A DNA stretch of 64,000 nt from Tretioscincus oriximinensis (GCA_022410635.1 JAJVDF010000138.1:890790-954789); one strand, 5' to 3'. Positions 1 to 11,132 are shown, counted from the stretch's first letter. Numbers and translations are program-made. Notes: a model not told the origin generated them from the letters alone.

Positions 1-589
1 CACAGAGCTTTAAGGGACAGAAGCCAATGTCATAAAAACCAGAAGCACAAAGGAAGGTCGGGGGAGAGAGAAGCATAAGAACAGCTGGGCAGCTAAATTG
101 TGATGGAAGGACAAGTTTGTGGTGGTGGTGGGGGAGAGGAGTGAAGAGGTTTGCAATGGTTTTGATTTCATTTACTTGGTTGAGATTTCAGAGGTTCAAA
201 TTAAAAAAAAAAAGGAAAATCAGGCAGAGAAAATTTGGGTGAGCTCTACCAGCTGTAGCTTGTGGTTGTGTAAGTAATTGATGTAGTTCAAAGGTGGTTT
301 TAGAAATGTTAGGATTTCACACTTGCACAGAGCAGGTTCATCTTCAAAGGGTCCCCTAAGAGTTCATAACTTAGTCCACACGACACACACACACCACTGC
401 AAGATATTTTGAAGTTCAGGGAGCTGAACATGTAAAGACACAAAACATGAGACTGATTGGTCAAATCTTGACTTCAACACCTAATCCCATAAAAGTCTCA
501 CAGGATGAAATGGTCTCAGCAGAAATTCTGCCAGAAAATTCTGCAAGGTCAACAGCAGGATCATCAAGATGGTGGGCCAGGATGACTAA
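1..589. other. Unassigned sequence
   Basis: I see no gene or recognisable repeat here. There is a short A-run near 205-215 and a small CA run near 383-393. The 67-codon frame starting at 447 has no recognisable motif and is treated as chance. Confidence 0.5.
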
Positions 590-639
590 TGGGTCAGAGG
601 CTTCTAGCCATTTTCAGCCAATCATGAGTAATAAAAGCC

Positions 640-1030
640 TTGTGGGATAGATCAATATTCCGAGGCATAATGACCAATGATAGAACTTGGAACTTTGGCA
701 GCCTCCAGAGACCAGAATCCTGTGTTAGAAACTGGTTAAAAGGCAGAAAACAGAGGGAAGTAGTAAATGGACAGTTATCTGGATGGAAAGATCCGAGAAG
801 TGGAATAACCCAGGGTTCAGTATTAGGACCAGTACTAGGAGAGAAAGAAAGGAAGGAAAAGAAGAAAGAAAGGAAAACAGAAAGAAAGAAGGAATGAAAG
901 AAAGAAGCAGTAAGTAAAAGGGGGTGGGAGGGGCAAGAAAGGAAGTGGATGGAGGCATGGATGGGAGTAAGGGGCAGGAGGGGCTAGAGGCTGTTGCATT
1001 ACCATAACACAATAGGCTAATTCCACTAAT
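640..1030 (+). mobile_element. LINE reverse-transcriptase fragment fused to a GAAA tract (copy 1)
   Basis: The frame at 728-836 reads NWLKGRKQRE, then VVNGQLSGWKD, then GSVLGPVL. This is the block just before the catalytic Y-x-D-D region of non-LTR reverse transcriptases of the CR1/jockey type. The catalytic block itself is absent: the frame runs straight into a GAAA-rich tract (about 838-905) and then a G-rich non-coding tail ending near 1025. The same composite (RT scrap, purine tract, G-rich tail) occurs again at 48300-48765, so the fusion predates at least one copying event. It is a dead fragment of the enzyme, not a functional gene. Confidence 0.7.
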
Positions 1031-1344
1031 GCTCCCCAAAGACATTTTCTCTACACTTCAAAATGTCTCCAAACAGATAGTATGCCAGGGAAGTAACATG
1101 TGCCACTGCTTTCCATTGCCCAGATATTTTGGGGGAGGGAGATTACAGAGTCCAATTGCCATTTAATTTGTTTTCCAAAAATTAGCTCTTTCTGCACCTG
1201 TTCTGAGGAATGTTGCCAGCAGTTGGCACGAACAGAGGATCAGCAGTGTGAGATGCACCACCACTCCCTGAGCATCCATAACTTCTCTATGGACTTATCT
1301 TGAGAGTTCTGCTAGGGACTGATTAACACCAGGGTGGATGTCTT
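1031..1344. other. Unassigned sequence
   Basis: No gene, RNA or repeat family is recognised in this interval. The 67-codon frame at 1100-1303 has no family features. Confidence 0.4.
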
Positions 1345-1508
1345 CATGCCGCCTGCAGAATGGAGCAACAGGCAGGCGGCATGAAGTTTGTGCCTTTTTC
1401 CACTTGAGAATGCCCAGGTGAAATTGGTAGGTCACTGTGTGAGAGAAACTGCAGGACTAGATGGGCTGGGTCTCATTCAGCAGGACTCCTCTTGTGGTCT
1501 TACTAGTG
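1345..1508 (+). mobile_element. CR1-type LINE 3' end
   Basis: The stretch matches the 3' untranslated end of the CR1-like family seen repeatedly in the window. It has the ordered landmarks ATGGAGCAACAGGCAG, GCCCAGGTGAAATTGGT, CACTGTGTGAGA, CTAGATGGGCT and CTCCTCTTGTGGTCTTA. It is 5'-truncated as usual for LINEs and carries no coding part. Confidence 0.75.
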
Positions 1509-2554
1509 GAATGCAAGGGGCAAAGGTGGGAACTGGATGTGGCAATGGATTTGGGCCAGGTGTTGGAGACCAACCCCGCTGGAGGCTGCCCTCTCCACCA
1601 TGTCGGGTGGTCAACCACAGCCAAGTCCAAAGTTCCAAGCCATGTCTTTACTCCCTAAAGACCAATGGCAGAACTCAACATTCAACTCCTTGGAAAGTTT
1701 TACTCAGCAATATGCATATGATTAATAGTAGAGATAAATGTTGCAAAGCACTTTCCCATTTTTTTAATGTGGTAATTCTATGATGAACCAATCTTCTTTG
1801 CATTAAATAGGAATTATGGCTACCATTCCCCAAAGGTAAGTATGGAATGGAGTCTGTGTGAAGGATGCTTTCGAGGAAGTATACCACCCACCTGAGGTGG
1901 ACAGTGAGGCCTGAGAGGTGTGGCAACAAGTGGTTGTCTTCAGGCTATTATAGAGCCAGCCAACATCTCCCACCATTCAATTTATCCCAACTCCAATTAA
2001 GAACCAATTGCAAAACTCCACCACAAGATTTCATTCAGCCGTCATTTGGAAATACAACCATTCACTTTTATAGCATGCTTTTTATGCCACAGATTTGCTT
2101 CTACAGAGTCGATAAAATGTGACTTTTGTTTAATGCAATTCCAGAAACCCTCAAAAACATGATCTGGCCTTTAAGGCAATGCACTTTGGTAGACTGGGTA
2201 GCTCCTTGGCAGCATTAGACCAAGCCTGCAAGGTCCTCGTAATCTGCAATTTTCCTTAGGAGCCAATTACCTGCAAAGCATGGATTAACACCACGTAAAC
2301 CAAACCACAGTGTTTTGCAAGGGATGACGCCACCAGAACTTCTCACAGTCATGGAGCAACCAAACTATGGTCTTGCTCACACCTACATTTAAATTCAGCT
2401 TCAGTACACTTTCAGAATGGAAAAACAAAACAGCAAAGGGAAGAGTAATTTCCTTTCCACGTCAATCTAACCCAAAGTAAGATGCCTGATTAAGAATGTT
2501 GAACTAAAGCACCACAACACTTTGTTAATGTTTTCCCTCACCCTGAAGAGGACT
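1509..2554. other. Unassigned sequence
   Basis: No gene is supported. The frame at 1388-1783 begins inside the CR1 end and has no recognisable domain. Part of 2280-2440 resembles other dispersed sequence in the window (compare 18490-18550), suggesting an old repeat I cannot name. Confidence 0.4.
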
Positions 2555-2656
2555 GAAGATGGAGAAGGAAGAGGAGGAGGAGAGGAAGAACATGAAGAGG
2601 AGGGGAGAGAGGAAGAGCAAAAAGAAGAAAGGAGGAGAGGAAAGAGAAGAAGAAGA
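2555..2656. repeat. GA-rich purine tract
   Basis: About 100 bases of almost pure A/G on the plus strand (GAGGA, GAAGA and AGAGG mixtures). It abuts the CR1 copy that follows. Confidence 0.8.
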
Positions 2657-3080
2657 ATACTGTCTTAAAATTACCCAGGCTGCTAGCTACCACCATCTCT
2701 TCTAGAAGTAGACCAATGGCCCTCTAGGTAAAAACAAGTGAACAAAAAATATCCCATAGACCAATGAGTCGACCCTCTTGATAAAAAAAAAAAATGACTC
2801 TCTTCATAAAAAACAAATGACCCTCCCAGTAAAAAATAAAATCATTGACCAATGACCCTCTCGGTAAAATTTAAAGACCACCCCAAGTCACTTTCCCTTT
2901 TTGTCTGTCTGTCCTGACTGTTCTGCCCATCCCCTTTAGTGAATGCCCCCTGGTTCTATTCATCTTACCCATCCTGTGCATGATTTTACATACTTCAATC
3001 ATATCACTTCTTAAACATTGCCTAGTGAGGCTGAAGTTGTCTAGATGTTGCAGTCTGATTTTGTAAGACTTTAGCAGTGT
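2657..3080 (-). mobile_element. CR1-type LINE fragment, reverse orientation, internally expanded
   Basis: On the minus strand this is the end of the CR1-like coding region and its 3' UTR. Plus-strand landmarks shared with the long copy at 14352-14945 are GCTAGCTACCACCATCTCTT, CCCCCTGGTTCTA, CATGATTTTACATACTTCAA and TTGCAGTCTGA. A segment of about 180 bases in the middle (2711-2890) has been expanded in tandem and is not present in that form in the other copies. Confidence 0.75.
2711..2890. repeat. Degenerate tandem repeat derived from the CR1 body
   Basis: About five to six units, each starting GACCAATGACCCTC or a variant and ending in GTAAAAA or ATAAAAA, of roughly 23-48 bases. The single-copy equivalent in the CR1 at 14352-14945 is the stretch reading CCGATGACCCTATGGGTGAA. 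The array therefore arose inside the LINE copy, probably by slippage or unequal exchange. Confidence 0.6.
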
Positions 3081-3174
3081 AGGCCTTGCAAGACCTACTT
3101 CAAGGGCAGATTACTGGGCAACCTGTATTTATGTATCTAAAAAATATGTAAAATACATCTGTATGTATTTATAT

Positions 3175-3395
3175 GTGCATGATTTTAAACATTTCAATCA
3201 AATCACCTATTAAATCACTATCCTTCATGGCTGCAGAGACCTAGCCACTGCAGTTTTTTCCAGGAGTTCTTCTCCTTACACAACCTCATCCTAAACTGCA
3301 TGATTAGTAGGAGAAAGGGTTTTTCTGTGGTGTCTCCCAGGCTATCGGACCACAAAAGAAATGCTGTAGGATGGCATTTCAGACATCCCCAGCAA
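3175..3395 (-). mobile_element. CR1-type LINE fragment
   Basis: A second reverse-oriented fragment overlapping the same part of CR1 as the previous one: GCATGATTTTAAACATTTC, then AATCAAATCACC, then CATGGCTGCAGAGACC. These match the segment that encodes FSHERRRLRGDLIEVYKIMH in the better-preserved minus-strand copy near 14.8 kb. It is degenerate and non-coding. Confidence 0.55.
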
Positions 3396-3464
3396 AGATG
3401 CACGTATTCAAATATTTGGATTTGCTGAGAGAATTTGTTTTAGAGTTTCTGTTTTAGATCTTTA

Positions 3465-3545
3465 AGAAATAATTTCAAATAGCCATGTTAGTCCAGCAAA
3501 GGAGCTAGTAGCACTTTGAGACTAACTTGAGAAAAGTGGGTGGCA
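3465..3545. repeat. Fold-back family E, one arm
   Basis: This has the arm motifs of the family: AATAGCCATGTTAGTCCAGC, then GCACTTTGAGACTAAC, then AAAAGTGGGTGGCA. The facing arm is missing. Other members are at 11503, 24252, 25405, 25815, 39235, 43225, 53448 and 58968. Confidence 0.55.
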
Positions 3546-5084
3546 GAAGCTGAGGGACTCATGTCAGGGTCAGGTATTTATAGAAAACTGTATATGGGAG
3601 ATGGCGAAGCATATGAAAATGTGATAAGATGATGAACTGCAGGTTAGAAAAACAGACAAATAGCAGAAACTAATAATCTCATGTGAAAAAGGAATAGGTT
3701 AGTGTCACTAACTACTTCTTGGCCAGGATATGGAATAATCCAGAAAAAGATACTATTGAATGCCTGAAAGAGTAAAAGTGGCCATAAAACTGTGAGGAAT
3801 GAAGGGAATGGTCTTATTCTAGAAGCCCAGATAGAGAGATTGTGACATATGACAGTCCACAGACACAAGCTGCCATTATGTTTCAATCCATGTACATCTT
3901 GTTATATTCTAATTTGTCTGGCAGCAATACACCAACCACTCCTATACATTTTTGTCCCAAGGAACCCTTGGGAGATGTGATTCACGGTGTGTCAAAGTGC
4001 TTGGCAGCTTCTTTTGCCTAGTTGTGGTGGTTCACAAACAACATGTCCTATGCAACACCCACACACAACCTGACATGATTTCACAGAAATCATCCATCTT
4101 GTCTGAGTGGGAGGTTCTCATTCTTCCACACGGTGATGCCAATCTTCAGTTTCATGTTACATTGTCCTCAGCGTAGGTTCACCCACGATCAAAAGGTTTT
4201 GTTTGTTTGCTTCTTTTTTCACATGTAAACCTTTTCCCAAGGACTCCCAGGTTGCGGGTTTCAGGATTAAGATAGTCAATCAACTGTAGAATCAACCAGT
4301 CAGTCAAAGAATTGATTATATTTATTTGGCCCTTGACCAGAAAACCCAACCGCGGAGTGCTGCTTCTAGTGGCTGGAACTCAAGCTAATGTATAAGACAA
4401 AATCTAAATGCCATTAATGACAAACAGAACTTGAGATTATAATTTGAGATGGTAGACTGAGGATGGTGGAGGGTACAATGATTAATAACAATCATGAGTG
4501 ATAATGATATGAGTTGTTGTTATTGTTGTTGCTGTTGACTGACAAAACACAAAACAAATCACAACACCCGATAACTTGTTGCAGTTGGGCTTCACAACCC
4601 ATTGGACCTTTCCCATGCATCTAAGATGTTATATATATGTGGATGACGTGCACAGATTCCAGGTGGTGACCTTGTCAATGCCCAGTTGTTTCATGTGCAG
4701 CACAAATGCAATTAGTGTGCTGATAACCATTGGGATCACTGCTACTGCTTCGTCCTACAGTCACTGTATTTAGACTTGTAGGACTTAGTATTCTTCAACC
4801 TCTTCTAGTTCTTCTTTCTTTTCTACACTTCTATGTCTGGGTATGGCAATGTCTGCAATTTTTTTTCAATACTAATGCGTACACAACGGTATCTACTGCA
4901 TTGTGCGCTAGCAGTTTGTCTGTATTCAAAAATCCCACAATATTATTTTTGAGATATATGTTCTGACCCAATTTGTGCAAAGTAAATATGCAATTTTCAG
5001 TGCTCTGAAGTATAGGCTGGCTGTAATAGATTATAGATTCTTCTGGGATAAAGAAACATAGTCCACACATTTTGATATTGCCTC
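3546..5084. other. Unassigned sequence with a GTT microsatellite
   Basis: No gene is recognised. A short GTT/GTTATT microsatellite lies near 4513-4537. Open frames at 4576-4773 and 4730-4966 lack any family motif. Confidence 0.4.
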
Positions 5085-5268
5085 CGACATGGAGCAACAG
5101 GCAGTACTTCTGAAATACCATTTGCAGGGCATCAAGAACAGGTGAAGATTTTGCCGCCTTCTGTTCCAGATTGCCCAGGTGTAATTGGTTGGTCACTGTG
5201 TGAGATGGAATACTGGACAGGATGGGCCCCAGCCTGATTCAGCACATCTCCTCTTATGTTCTCTTACT
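5085..5268 (+). mobile_element. CR1-type LINE 3' end
   Basis: Landmarks in order: ACATGGAGCAACAGGCAGTA, TACCATTTGCAGGGC, TTGCCCAGGTGTAATTGGTT, CACTGTGTGAGATGG and CTCCTCTTATGTTCTCTTA. The final octamer-like TTATGTTC is typical of the 8-bp tail of CR1 elements. Confidence 0.8.
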
Positions 5269-5565
5269 TTGTTTCATTCCAAAGGAAAGCTTTTAGCTTT
5301 ATTTACAAGGTCCATAAAATAAAAATAGCAAAGAATATATTTGTTACTTATGCATATAGGTTAAGTGACCATCACTTGAATACACTTCACACTTCAAGCA
5401 TCTTCATTTCTGGAAGAAAATGTGGGGAACCCCATGTGAGTAACTGAGCATGCTCACACAACTCAGAAATACAATAAAGGAAACATGTTGCTTGGTAAGA
5501 CTCATGAAGGTCATACCTTACCCTGCAGTAAACATGTATAGATTGGTTTTAACTAGAAAATCCAA

Positions 5566-5650
5566 CAATTATTGTTGTTGTTGCTGTTGTTATTTGGGTT
5601 TTTATCCTACCCTCTATCCGGAGTTCTCAGGGAGCATCACAACTATAAAA
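5566..5650 (-). mobile_element. TTG microsatellite plus LINE/SINE 3' tail
   Basis: A TTG run (5566-5592) is followed by GGGTTTTTATCCTACCCTC and GGAGTTCTCAGGGAG. The latter is the reverse complement of the tail shared by the L2-like LINE ends and the Sauria SINEs in this window (compare 12052-12110 and 9940-9990). Only the tail is present. Confidence 0.5.
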
Positions 5651-6805
5651 ACAGAATGCAACATCTATAAACCAGAGTACAATGAAGAAAATAACTACAG
5701 TGTATGAAAGCAGGGAAAAACTGATGATAATGGATGATGATGATGACGACAATAATAATATATAATGTAACAACAACAACATTAACAAAAAAAATGGAAA
5801 CGACCACAAATGTAGTGCACCTGTGTACAGGAAAAAATAAAATTCACAACACTTTTACCTATGAGTTTATGAAAATTAAAATGTAGGAACTGGGAGAAAA
5901 AAAAATCAGTGAGATTCGAAGCCTGGGAAAAATGTCAAATATAGCAAAGTTTAAAAAAAGATGTGATTTTAAAATTCAAATCCATAAGCAGTCATAATAA
6001 GCTCAGCATTACTGGGCTTCAGAAAAGGAAATAACAAAAAACAGCAATCTCACAGGACAATAGAATTGTGGAGGGGAAAAAAAGTCAAGAAGATCAGAAG
6101 ATACTGAGATATACAAATTAAAATTCAATGCCTCTGAGAGAAACAGACAACAATCATTCCAGCAGTGAACTCAAAGCAATACCAAAGTAACTCAAGCAAT
6201 CTATGGAAGACATCAGAATAGAAAGGAAAAACAATAACAATGAAAAGAACACTGCAGCAAGAGGAAAGGCTGTTTAGAATGAGTTGTATTCTTCAAAGAC
6301 ACTTTTCTGCTTTCTAGACACATGGTGAGAATTCAAATTAATGATAATTAAATTAATTAAAAACCCCAGGCAACAGATCTGGTGGACTGTGCAACTAACA
6401 TACGTGATCAAGCCACGGAAGCAACAGAGTATAAAACAATTTCCCTTGGTAGAATGTAGAGAATTTGGTGTAACTACATAATTTTTTTGTTTGAGTTCTT
6501 TCACAGGTATTCCAGAAAGTCAAGAAACCTTTAGACTCAGTGATCTTAGGAGAGGCTACAGGGATGAACACCGAGTAAAAAGTCTCATTGGCTTTCCACT
6601 TCAAATTGGCAACAACTGAATGTAATTAAAAGGGCCATCTTATTCATGTCACGGCCGGGATAATGTAGCAAGGGCAAGGCAAGAGTTGCTTAACCTTCCC
6701 TGGAATGAACTTCCTTAACATTTTCACATCTTTCCTTTGGTCCGTATCGGTCACGATGGTGAAATAATTTAGAGGAGAAAAGGTCATGGCAAAGTGCAGA
6801 AGTTT
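5651..6805. other. Unassigned A-rich sequence
   Basis: A-rich on the plus strand with small GAT, AAT and AAC runs near 5730-5785. Several purine-rich phrases (5880-6250) have the feel of an old LINE body, but I cannot identify a reading frame. No gene is supported. Confidence 0.35.
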
Positions 6806-7295
6806 AAGCCCCATCCCCACACACAGTTTTTACTGAGTTGGTGACAACATCACCTTCTATCTGCCCAACGAGGTCAAGCACGATCCACTCACTAAAAAGG
6901 TCTGTTCTCACGGGATTCTCAAACATGTAGTTTGTGGTATTTTGTAAAATCCGAACAAAAGCTTGGTGGCAACATTCGGCAATGTGAACTTGACAAATCT
7001 CATGAGGCTTCGGGGCGACATGTAATAGTTCATTTTCTCTTGGCTCACAGAGAACGCTTGGAAATTGTAGAAAAGCTCACGGAGAGTGCTGGGGATTGCA
7101 GGAAGGCAATCACAGCAATGTCTTATGAAGCTCATCATGTGACAAGATTGCTAAGCAATATGTCAGAGCAATGTGGAAGCTTCAAGGTAAGTGGGGGTGG
7201 ATGGCAGATGTGTTTTAAAAGAAATAGCGAGGCAACCATGTCATGGGGAAGCTCCCTTATAAGCAACTTACTCCAAGAAAGTTCCCCTGAAGTTA
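6806..7295 (+). repeat. Dispersed family C, near full length
   Basis: One of six members of a ~450-bp family. Shared landmarks are ACATCACCTTCTATCTGCCC, ACTCACTAAAAAGGTCTGTT, ATTTTGTAAAATCCGAA, GGCTCACAGAGAACGCTTGG, GCTGGGGATTGCAGGAAGGC, GCTCATCATGTGACA and TTTTAAAAGAAATAGCGAGG. It carries open frames on both strands (6932-7321 plus, 6908-7138 minus), but other copies do not preserve them. I infer a non-autonomous element; no database name is assigned. Confidence 0.65.
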
Positions 7296-7299
7296 GCAT

Positions 7300-7355
7300 T
7301 TCAGAGAAATCGACATGTTAGTCTAGGTCCAGGAAATCTAGCAAAGCGGACACAT
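7300..7355. repeat. Fold-back family E, short fragment
   Basis: TCAGAGAAATCGACATGTTA followed by GTCTAGGTCCAGGAAATCT and AGCAAAGCGGAC. This is the outer end of the fold-back family; the rest is missing. Confidence 0.45.
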
Positions 7356-7561
7356 GCTAGACAAAACAAACTTCCTTAGACAAGTCTGGATCTTCCGCTG
7401 CTATGGAACAACTGCCTAGGGATAGACTATATGATCATAAAATTTTGTCTTAGATCGACAGTCATACAGTTTGTCCTTATGCAGTTGTTCCCTAGCATCT
7501 GAAAAAGCAGACGAAGAACAGAGACTTATTGAGAAACATCTGAGTCACAATCAGATCAGAT

Positions 7562-7990
7562 TTGGGGTATATGATGCCCATGGGCTGCAAAAAAAAATTA
7601 TGCCCCCCCCCAACACTTCCAGGCAGGACAGGAAGTGATGTCATTTCTGGGGCGGGAAAGGAAGTGATGTCCCTCTGGGTGCCATTCCCGGAAGCAGATT
7701 CTGGAAGTGACATCATTTCCCTATGCTCTCTGTCTCCCACTTTCAGCTGCCAATGCAGGGGCTGCGGTAGCAGTCCAGGGCAGACAGGCAAAGCAGCACA
7801 CAGACAGACAATGGCAATGCATGCAGAGCAGCAGAGCAACAGTACAATGGTGCATGGCAGCAGTGGTGGTGTCTGGGGCATGTGCAGTACATGTCTGCTG
7901 CTGCTGGGACATGCCCAGCAGATGCAACTGGGAGAAATTTGCTGTCCCCAATAAACAGCCACCAACATGCTGCCCAGGGCTTTAGCCCCT
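7562..7990. repeat. GC-rich patch with repeated ETS/CRE-like motifs
   Basis: A GC-rich, CAG-rich stretch unlike its AT-rich surroundings. Its first part holds three GGAAGTGA-type motifs: 7631-7647 (GGAAGTGATGTCATTTC), 7660-7672 (GGAAGTGATGTCC) and 7703-7720 (GGAAGTGACATCATTTCC). The phrase GTGCCATTCCCGGAAGCAGA at 7679-7698 recurs in altered form at 16110-16129, so this is a dispersed element. The 181-codon minus-strand frame across 7492-8037 has no recognisable domain and follows base composition; I do not call it a gene. Confidence 0.55.
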
Positions 7991-8064
7991 CTAGCCCCTG
8001 CCCAAGATCCAGTTCTGGTCACACTATCTTTGAACATCCTTGAATATGGGCCTTGAAAACAGTT

Positions 8065-8140
8065 CAGAATGACTGGCCAGACACATATTATACCACCCTT
8101 GAAGGTGTTGCACTAGCTCCCTGTTACTAAGGCCAGTTCA
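8065..8140 (+). mobile_element. L2-like LINE relic
   Basis: The plus strand reads CCACCCTTGAAGGTGTTGCA then CTAGCTCCCTGTTACTAAGG. In frame this approximates PPLKVLH, then a stop, then LPVTK, close to the LHWLPV block near the C-terminus of L2/CR1-type LINE proteins. It is very short and broken. Confidence 0.45.
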
Positions 8141-8219
8141 ACATTGATTGATTGGTCATCTAACATGCTTGGCTGTCCTCACTCTAACTGCAATTGGATG
8201 GAAATACATTATGACCCAT

Positions 8220-8280
8220 GAAGGCCTGGTATATGGTATCCACCCCTTCCAGGCCTGGTATATGTCATCCACATGTTACC
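8220..8280. repeat. Small tandem duplication
   Basis: AGGCCTGGTATATG followed by a TCATCCAC or TATCCAC ending occurs twice about 28 bases apart. No other feature is attached to it. Confidence 0.6.
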
Positions 8281-8879
8281 ATAAAAGTTTGGGGTAGCTG
8301 AGATGTGCTCAAGCAATAAACAATGTGTACACTCTCTTCCTGCTGTCTGCAAGACTTTTCCCCAGCCTTAAAGTGCGAAAATAAAGTTTAAGATAAATTT
8401 AAAAATGCATTTGGAGGTGGCAGTTAGTTCTGTCACGGCAGCATTCAAGTTATTTATTTATTTTGTTCCACAATCAAAATGTGAATCCGTCCTGTGTATC
8501 CCTTCTCCATTTCTCATCTTTTGAAAGTAAGATTAAGCCATGGGGTGAAGCTGAAGACTTGGAATGGTTGCACAGCAAAGTTTCAGATGTCATGACCCCA
8601 GGAACCATCTGTTGCTTTCACCGTTGTTTTCCTACCCTAAGGAGTCAGTTCTCAGTGTCTTCAGAGATAACTACCAGATCAACACCCTGTAAGATAAAAA
8701 AGCTAGAACGTAAGTAAAAGTGGTGGAGAGAAATTAGTATTTCTGAATGATTCAGCCAGAGTTGTTCATATTACCAAGATAACGTGTGATTTACATTTCT
8801 CCTTACCGATAATCAAGGATTCATTGATGTCCTAGGGTGACAGGAAATGACGGACCATCGCTTGGTTCCATCGCTTCCT
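8281..8879. other. Unassigned sequence
   Basis: No repeat family or gene recognised. The frame at 8463-8717 has no motif. Confidence 0.35.
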
Positions 8880-9150
8880 AAATTCATCAGAAAACTACAT
8901 TAAACTTCTTATACACCATGTAATTGTCTGCAGTGAACACCGCTAAGACTGTAATTGTGTCATCAAGTGTTAATTTATTCTCAGCAAGCCTATGCAATGC
9001 AGATATTAATCTTCCCGAGTACACAAACTGTTGTGTTTTTCCCCCTCGAGTTAATGCATTCAGCATCTCTGATACATAAAACAAGCCATTGCATTGCAAC
9101 TTTGCATAAATAGCGAACTCTCCCATGAGGCAGAGGCAGGACAAACATTT
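8880..9150. other. Candidate conserved non-coding element
   Basis: This is non-repetitive, moderately AT-rich DNA containing homeodomain-type cores (GTGTTAATTTATTC, GTAATTGTGTC) and a TTTGCATAAAT phrase near 9101-9111. An 85-codon minus-strand frame (9144 down to 8887) reads smoothly but matches no family I know. I favour non-coding regulatory DNA over a gene. This is inference from texture only. Confidence 0.2.
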
Positions 9151-9634
9151 TTAGTTCTCTTCCTTACCCCTTTAATAGAAAGGAAACTGATGTTATTCTG
9201 GTTGTGGAAACTTCTCTCCTTATAAAGCAATGCAAAGCTAAGTTCGCACTGAGTGATTGGGATGCTATGGAGTCTTCACAAACATTTGTGAAAGGAAAGA
9301 TAGCTCAGATAGGAAGCTCTTGTTGGAGGTATGGCATACAACCTTCTCCCAATGTCCAAATTTCTCACCCTAAGCGCATGGAACAGGTACATGACAGGCA
9401 TGGGATTCTCAGATTATATGGGCAGTGACGATGCGATCACACTCCACGAGTGAATATTATGAGAAAAGATCCCTTCCTATCTTTCAAGATCTACTCTAAT
9501 TGGAAAATTAAACGTTGCAATTTCCAGCTGGAACAATGGGAAAAAGCGTGTAGGTTTGATCTTGAATTTATCATGTGCTTCATACTGAAAGAAAAAAGAT
9601 GGTGTTCAGATGATCTTATTTAACTTATGACTTT
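9151..9634. other. Unassigned sequence
   Basis: Nothing recognisable. The frame at 9204-9428 has no motif support. Confidence 0.35.
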
Positions 9635-9810
9635 ATCTGTTAATTGAGGTTACCAGATAAAATTTGGGATAGAAATTTACACCTTTAATGGCCACAGAAA
9701 AGAGGATTTTTCATCAGGAGCAGCTTCTAATGCCTGCAGCACATGGGAGGGAAATAATTTTTCACATCCATTAAAGGTTTAAACTTCCAACCAGGATTTT
9801 AATGGAAATT
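9635..9810. repeat. Dispersed family F
   Basis: A short family with a palindromic tendency: ACACCTTTAATGGCCACAGA at one side and CACATCCATTAAAGGTTTAA at the other. Four members are seen (here, 15655, 16820, 18345). All share the TTTAATGG(A/C)TGTGG(A/G)A(A/G) type phrase and a middle CAGCTTCTAATGCCTGCAG-like block. A MITE-like origin is inferred. Confidence 0.5.
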
Positions 9811-9915
9811 GGAAATTTGAAAAATAAATTTATGTTATTTTTTTGAAAAAGATAGCCATGGGATAGGTTTGTGGTAGCAAAGTTGTATTTTGGTTGGGAA
9901 GCCGATGAAGCTGTT

Positions 9916-10176
9916 TCTATTAGTATTTATTTATTTATTATTGTTTATTTATACTTATATCCCGCTCTACACCCGAAGGTGTCAGGGTGGCCAATCATAG
10001 AGAGGCTCACATCACTTTTGTTGCTTTCTCCACAACAGACACCCTGTGAAATAGGCAGGGCTGAGAGAATCCTAAAGAACTCTGATTAGCCAAAGATCAC
10101 CTAGCTGGCTTCCTGGAGGAGTGTGGAATCGAACCAGGAGTCCAACAAGCTAACCACTACACCAAACTGGCTCTTT
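9916..10176 (-). mobile_element. Sauria-type tRNA-derived SINE
   Basis: Read on the minus strand it begins AGCCAGTTTGGTGTAGTGGT with a tRNA-like head and B-box (GGTTCGATTCC). It then has the body phrase CACAGGGTGTCTGTTGTGGA and the 3' tail CACCTTCGGGTGTAGAGCGG before an ATAAATAAA end. The tail is shared with the L2-like LINE ends in the window. This layout is that of the squamate Sauria SINEs. Confidence 0.8.
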
Positions 10177-11026
10177 TTCCTTTTTGTTCAATAAAACCTT
10201 TTTTCTGCTAAAACCTGATTCTGTTTCTGTTTCGTGGACTGGGACATCACAACAACCATAAAATATAGGAAAAAAATTCCGCTGAGCAGAGTTACAGAGA
10301 GATATCAGCCTAAGCTAGTCCTGTGCTTTTCCACGCTTCCGTCTCAAGGGGAAGCCTCCACTCCAGAATGATAAGATTAGATACACTTTCTTGCAGTTTT
10401 CCTCCTTCCACCTTCATGCCGGGACTTTAATTTGGGTGCTACACAGTTGCCTAGTGATGTCTTCATCAGCTACTCAAAGTTCCAGGTCAGGAGCTGAGAG
10501 ATTTGAATATATAATTTGGCTAATTGACTCAAGTGTCCCTTTTGACCATAGTCAATTTCTGCTAATTAGAAATAAGAATCATTAGCTAATGTGTGTAAAG
10601 AGTGCTGGAGAGGAAATGTTTCAGGAAGAGCTGAATGCCGCGTCCAATATATGAGCTAATATTTTGTTTGCCTCCGAGCAGCCCCTGAGTACACTGTACA
10701 AAATCATCAAGAATATAGGACTGGGAATTAACCCAAACCCTTCTGGTCTTCACATCAGTCTTTCTTTGTAGAATGTTACCCAAGCTAAAACCTACAGTTT
10801 CCCTGGCACTATATTGGGAGCCAATAAGATAGGAATTGGGGATTGTGTAAAAATCAGTATAAAAGGAGATTTGAGAAGGGATGGAGGGTTTTTTTTTCCT
10901 CTGTAAGCTGTTTGAAATTATCCTGTAAGAAATTATACAGACTAGATGCTGAACCCTTTAGAAGATTCCTAGGTCGGATACAGTATCTAGATCACCAACC
11001 AGGCCAGACATTGGAATGTTTGATTT
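10177..11026. other. Unassigned sequence
   Basis: No repeat or gene recognised. The frames at 10391-10585 and 10586-10783 lack motifs. Parts (10480-10600) are AT-rich and unique-looking. Confidence 0.35.
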
Positions 11027-11069
11027 ATTTGAAATACAGTCTGTGTAATATTTGAAATACAGTCTGTGT
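11027..11069. repeat. 20-bp direct repeat
   Basis: ATTTGAAATACAGTCTGTGT occurs at 11027-11046 and again, identical, at 11050-11069, separated by AAT. It is a recent local duplication or slippage product. Confidence 0.85.
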
Positions 11070-11132
11070 CACTGCAGGACTACATATTTGTTTATTACTG
11101 ATAGTGTATTGAATGTGCATTGAAGGCATGAA

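Noticed and set aside
6932..7321. 129-codon open frame
   Set aside because: It lies in family C; the five other copies have broken frames.
7492..8037. 181-codon minus-strand open frame
   Set aside because: It follows the GC-rich, CAG-rich composition, has an equally open frame on the other strand, shows no domain, and crosses the dispersed ETS/CRE-like repeat block.
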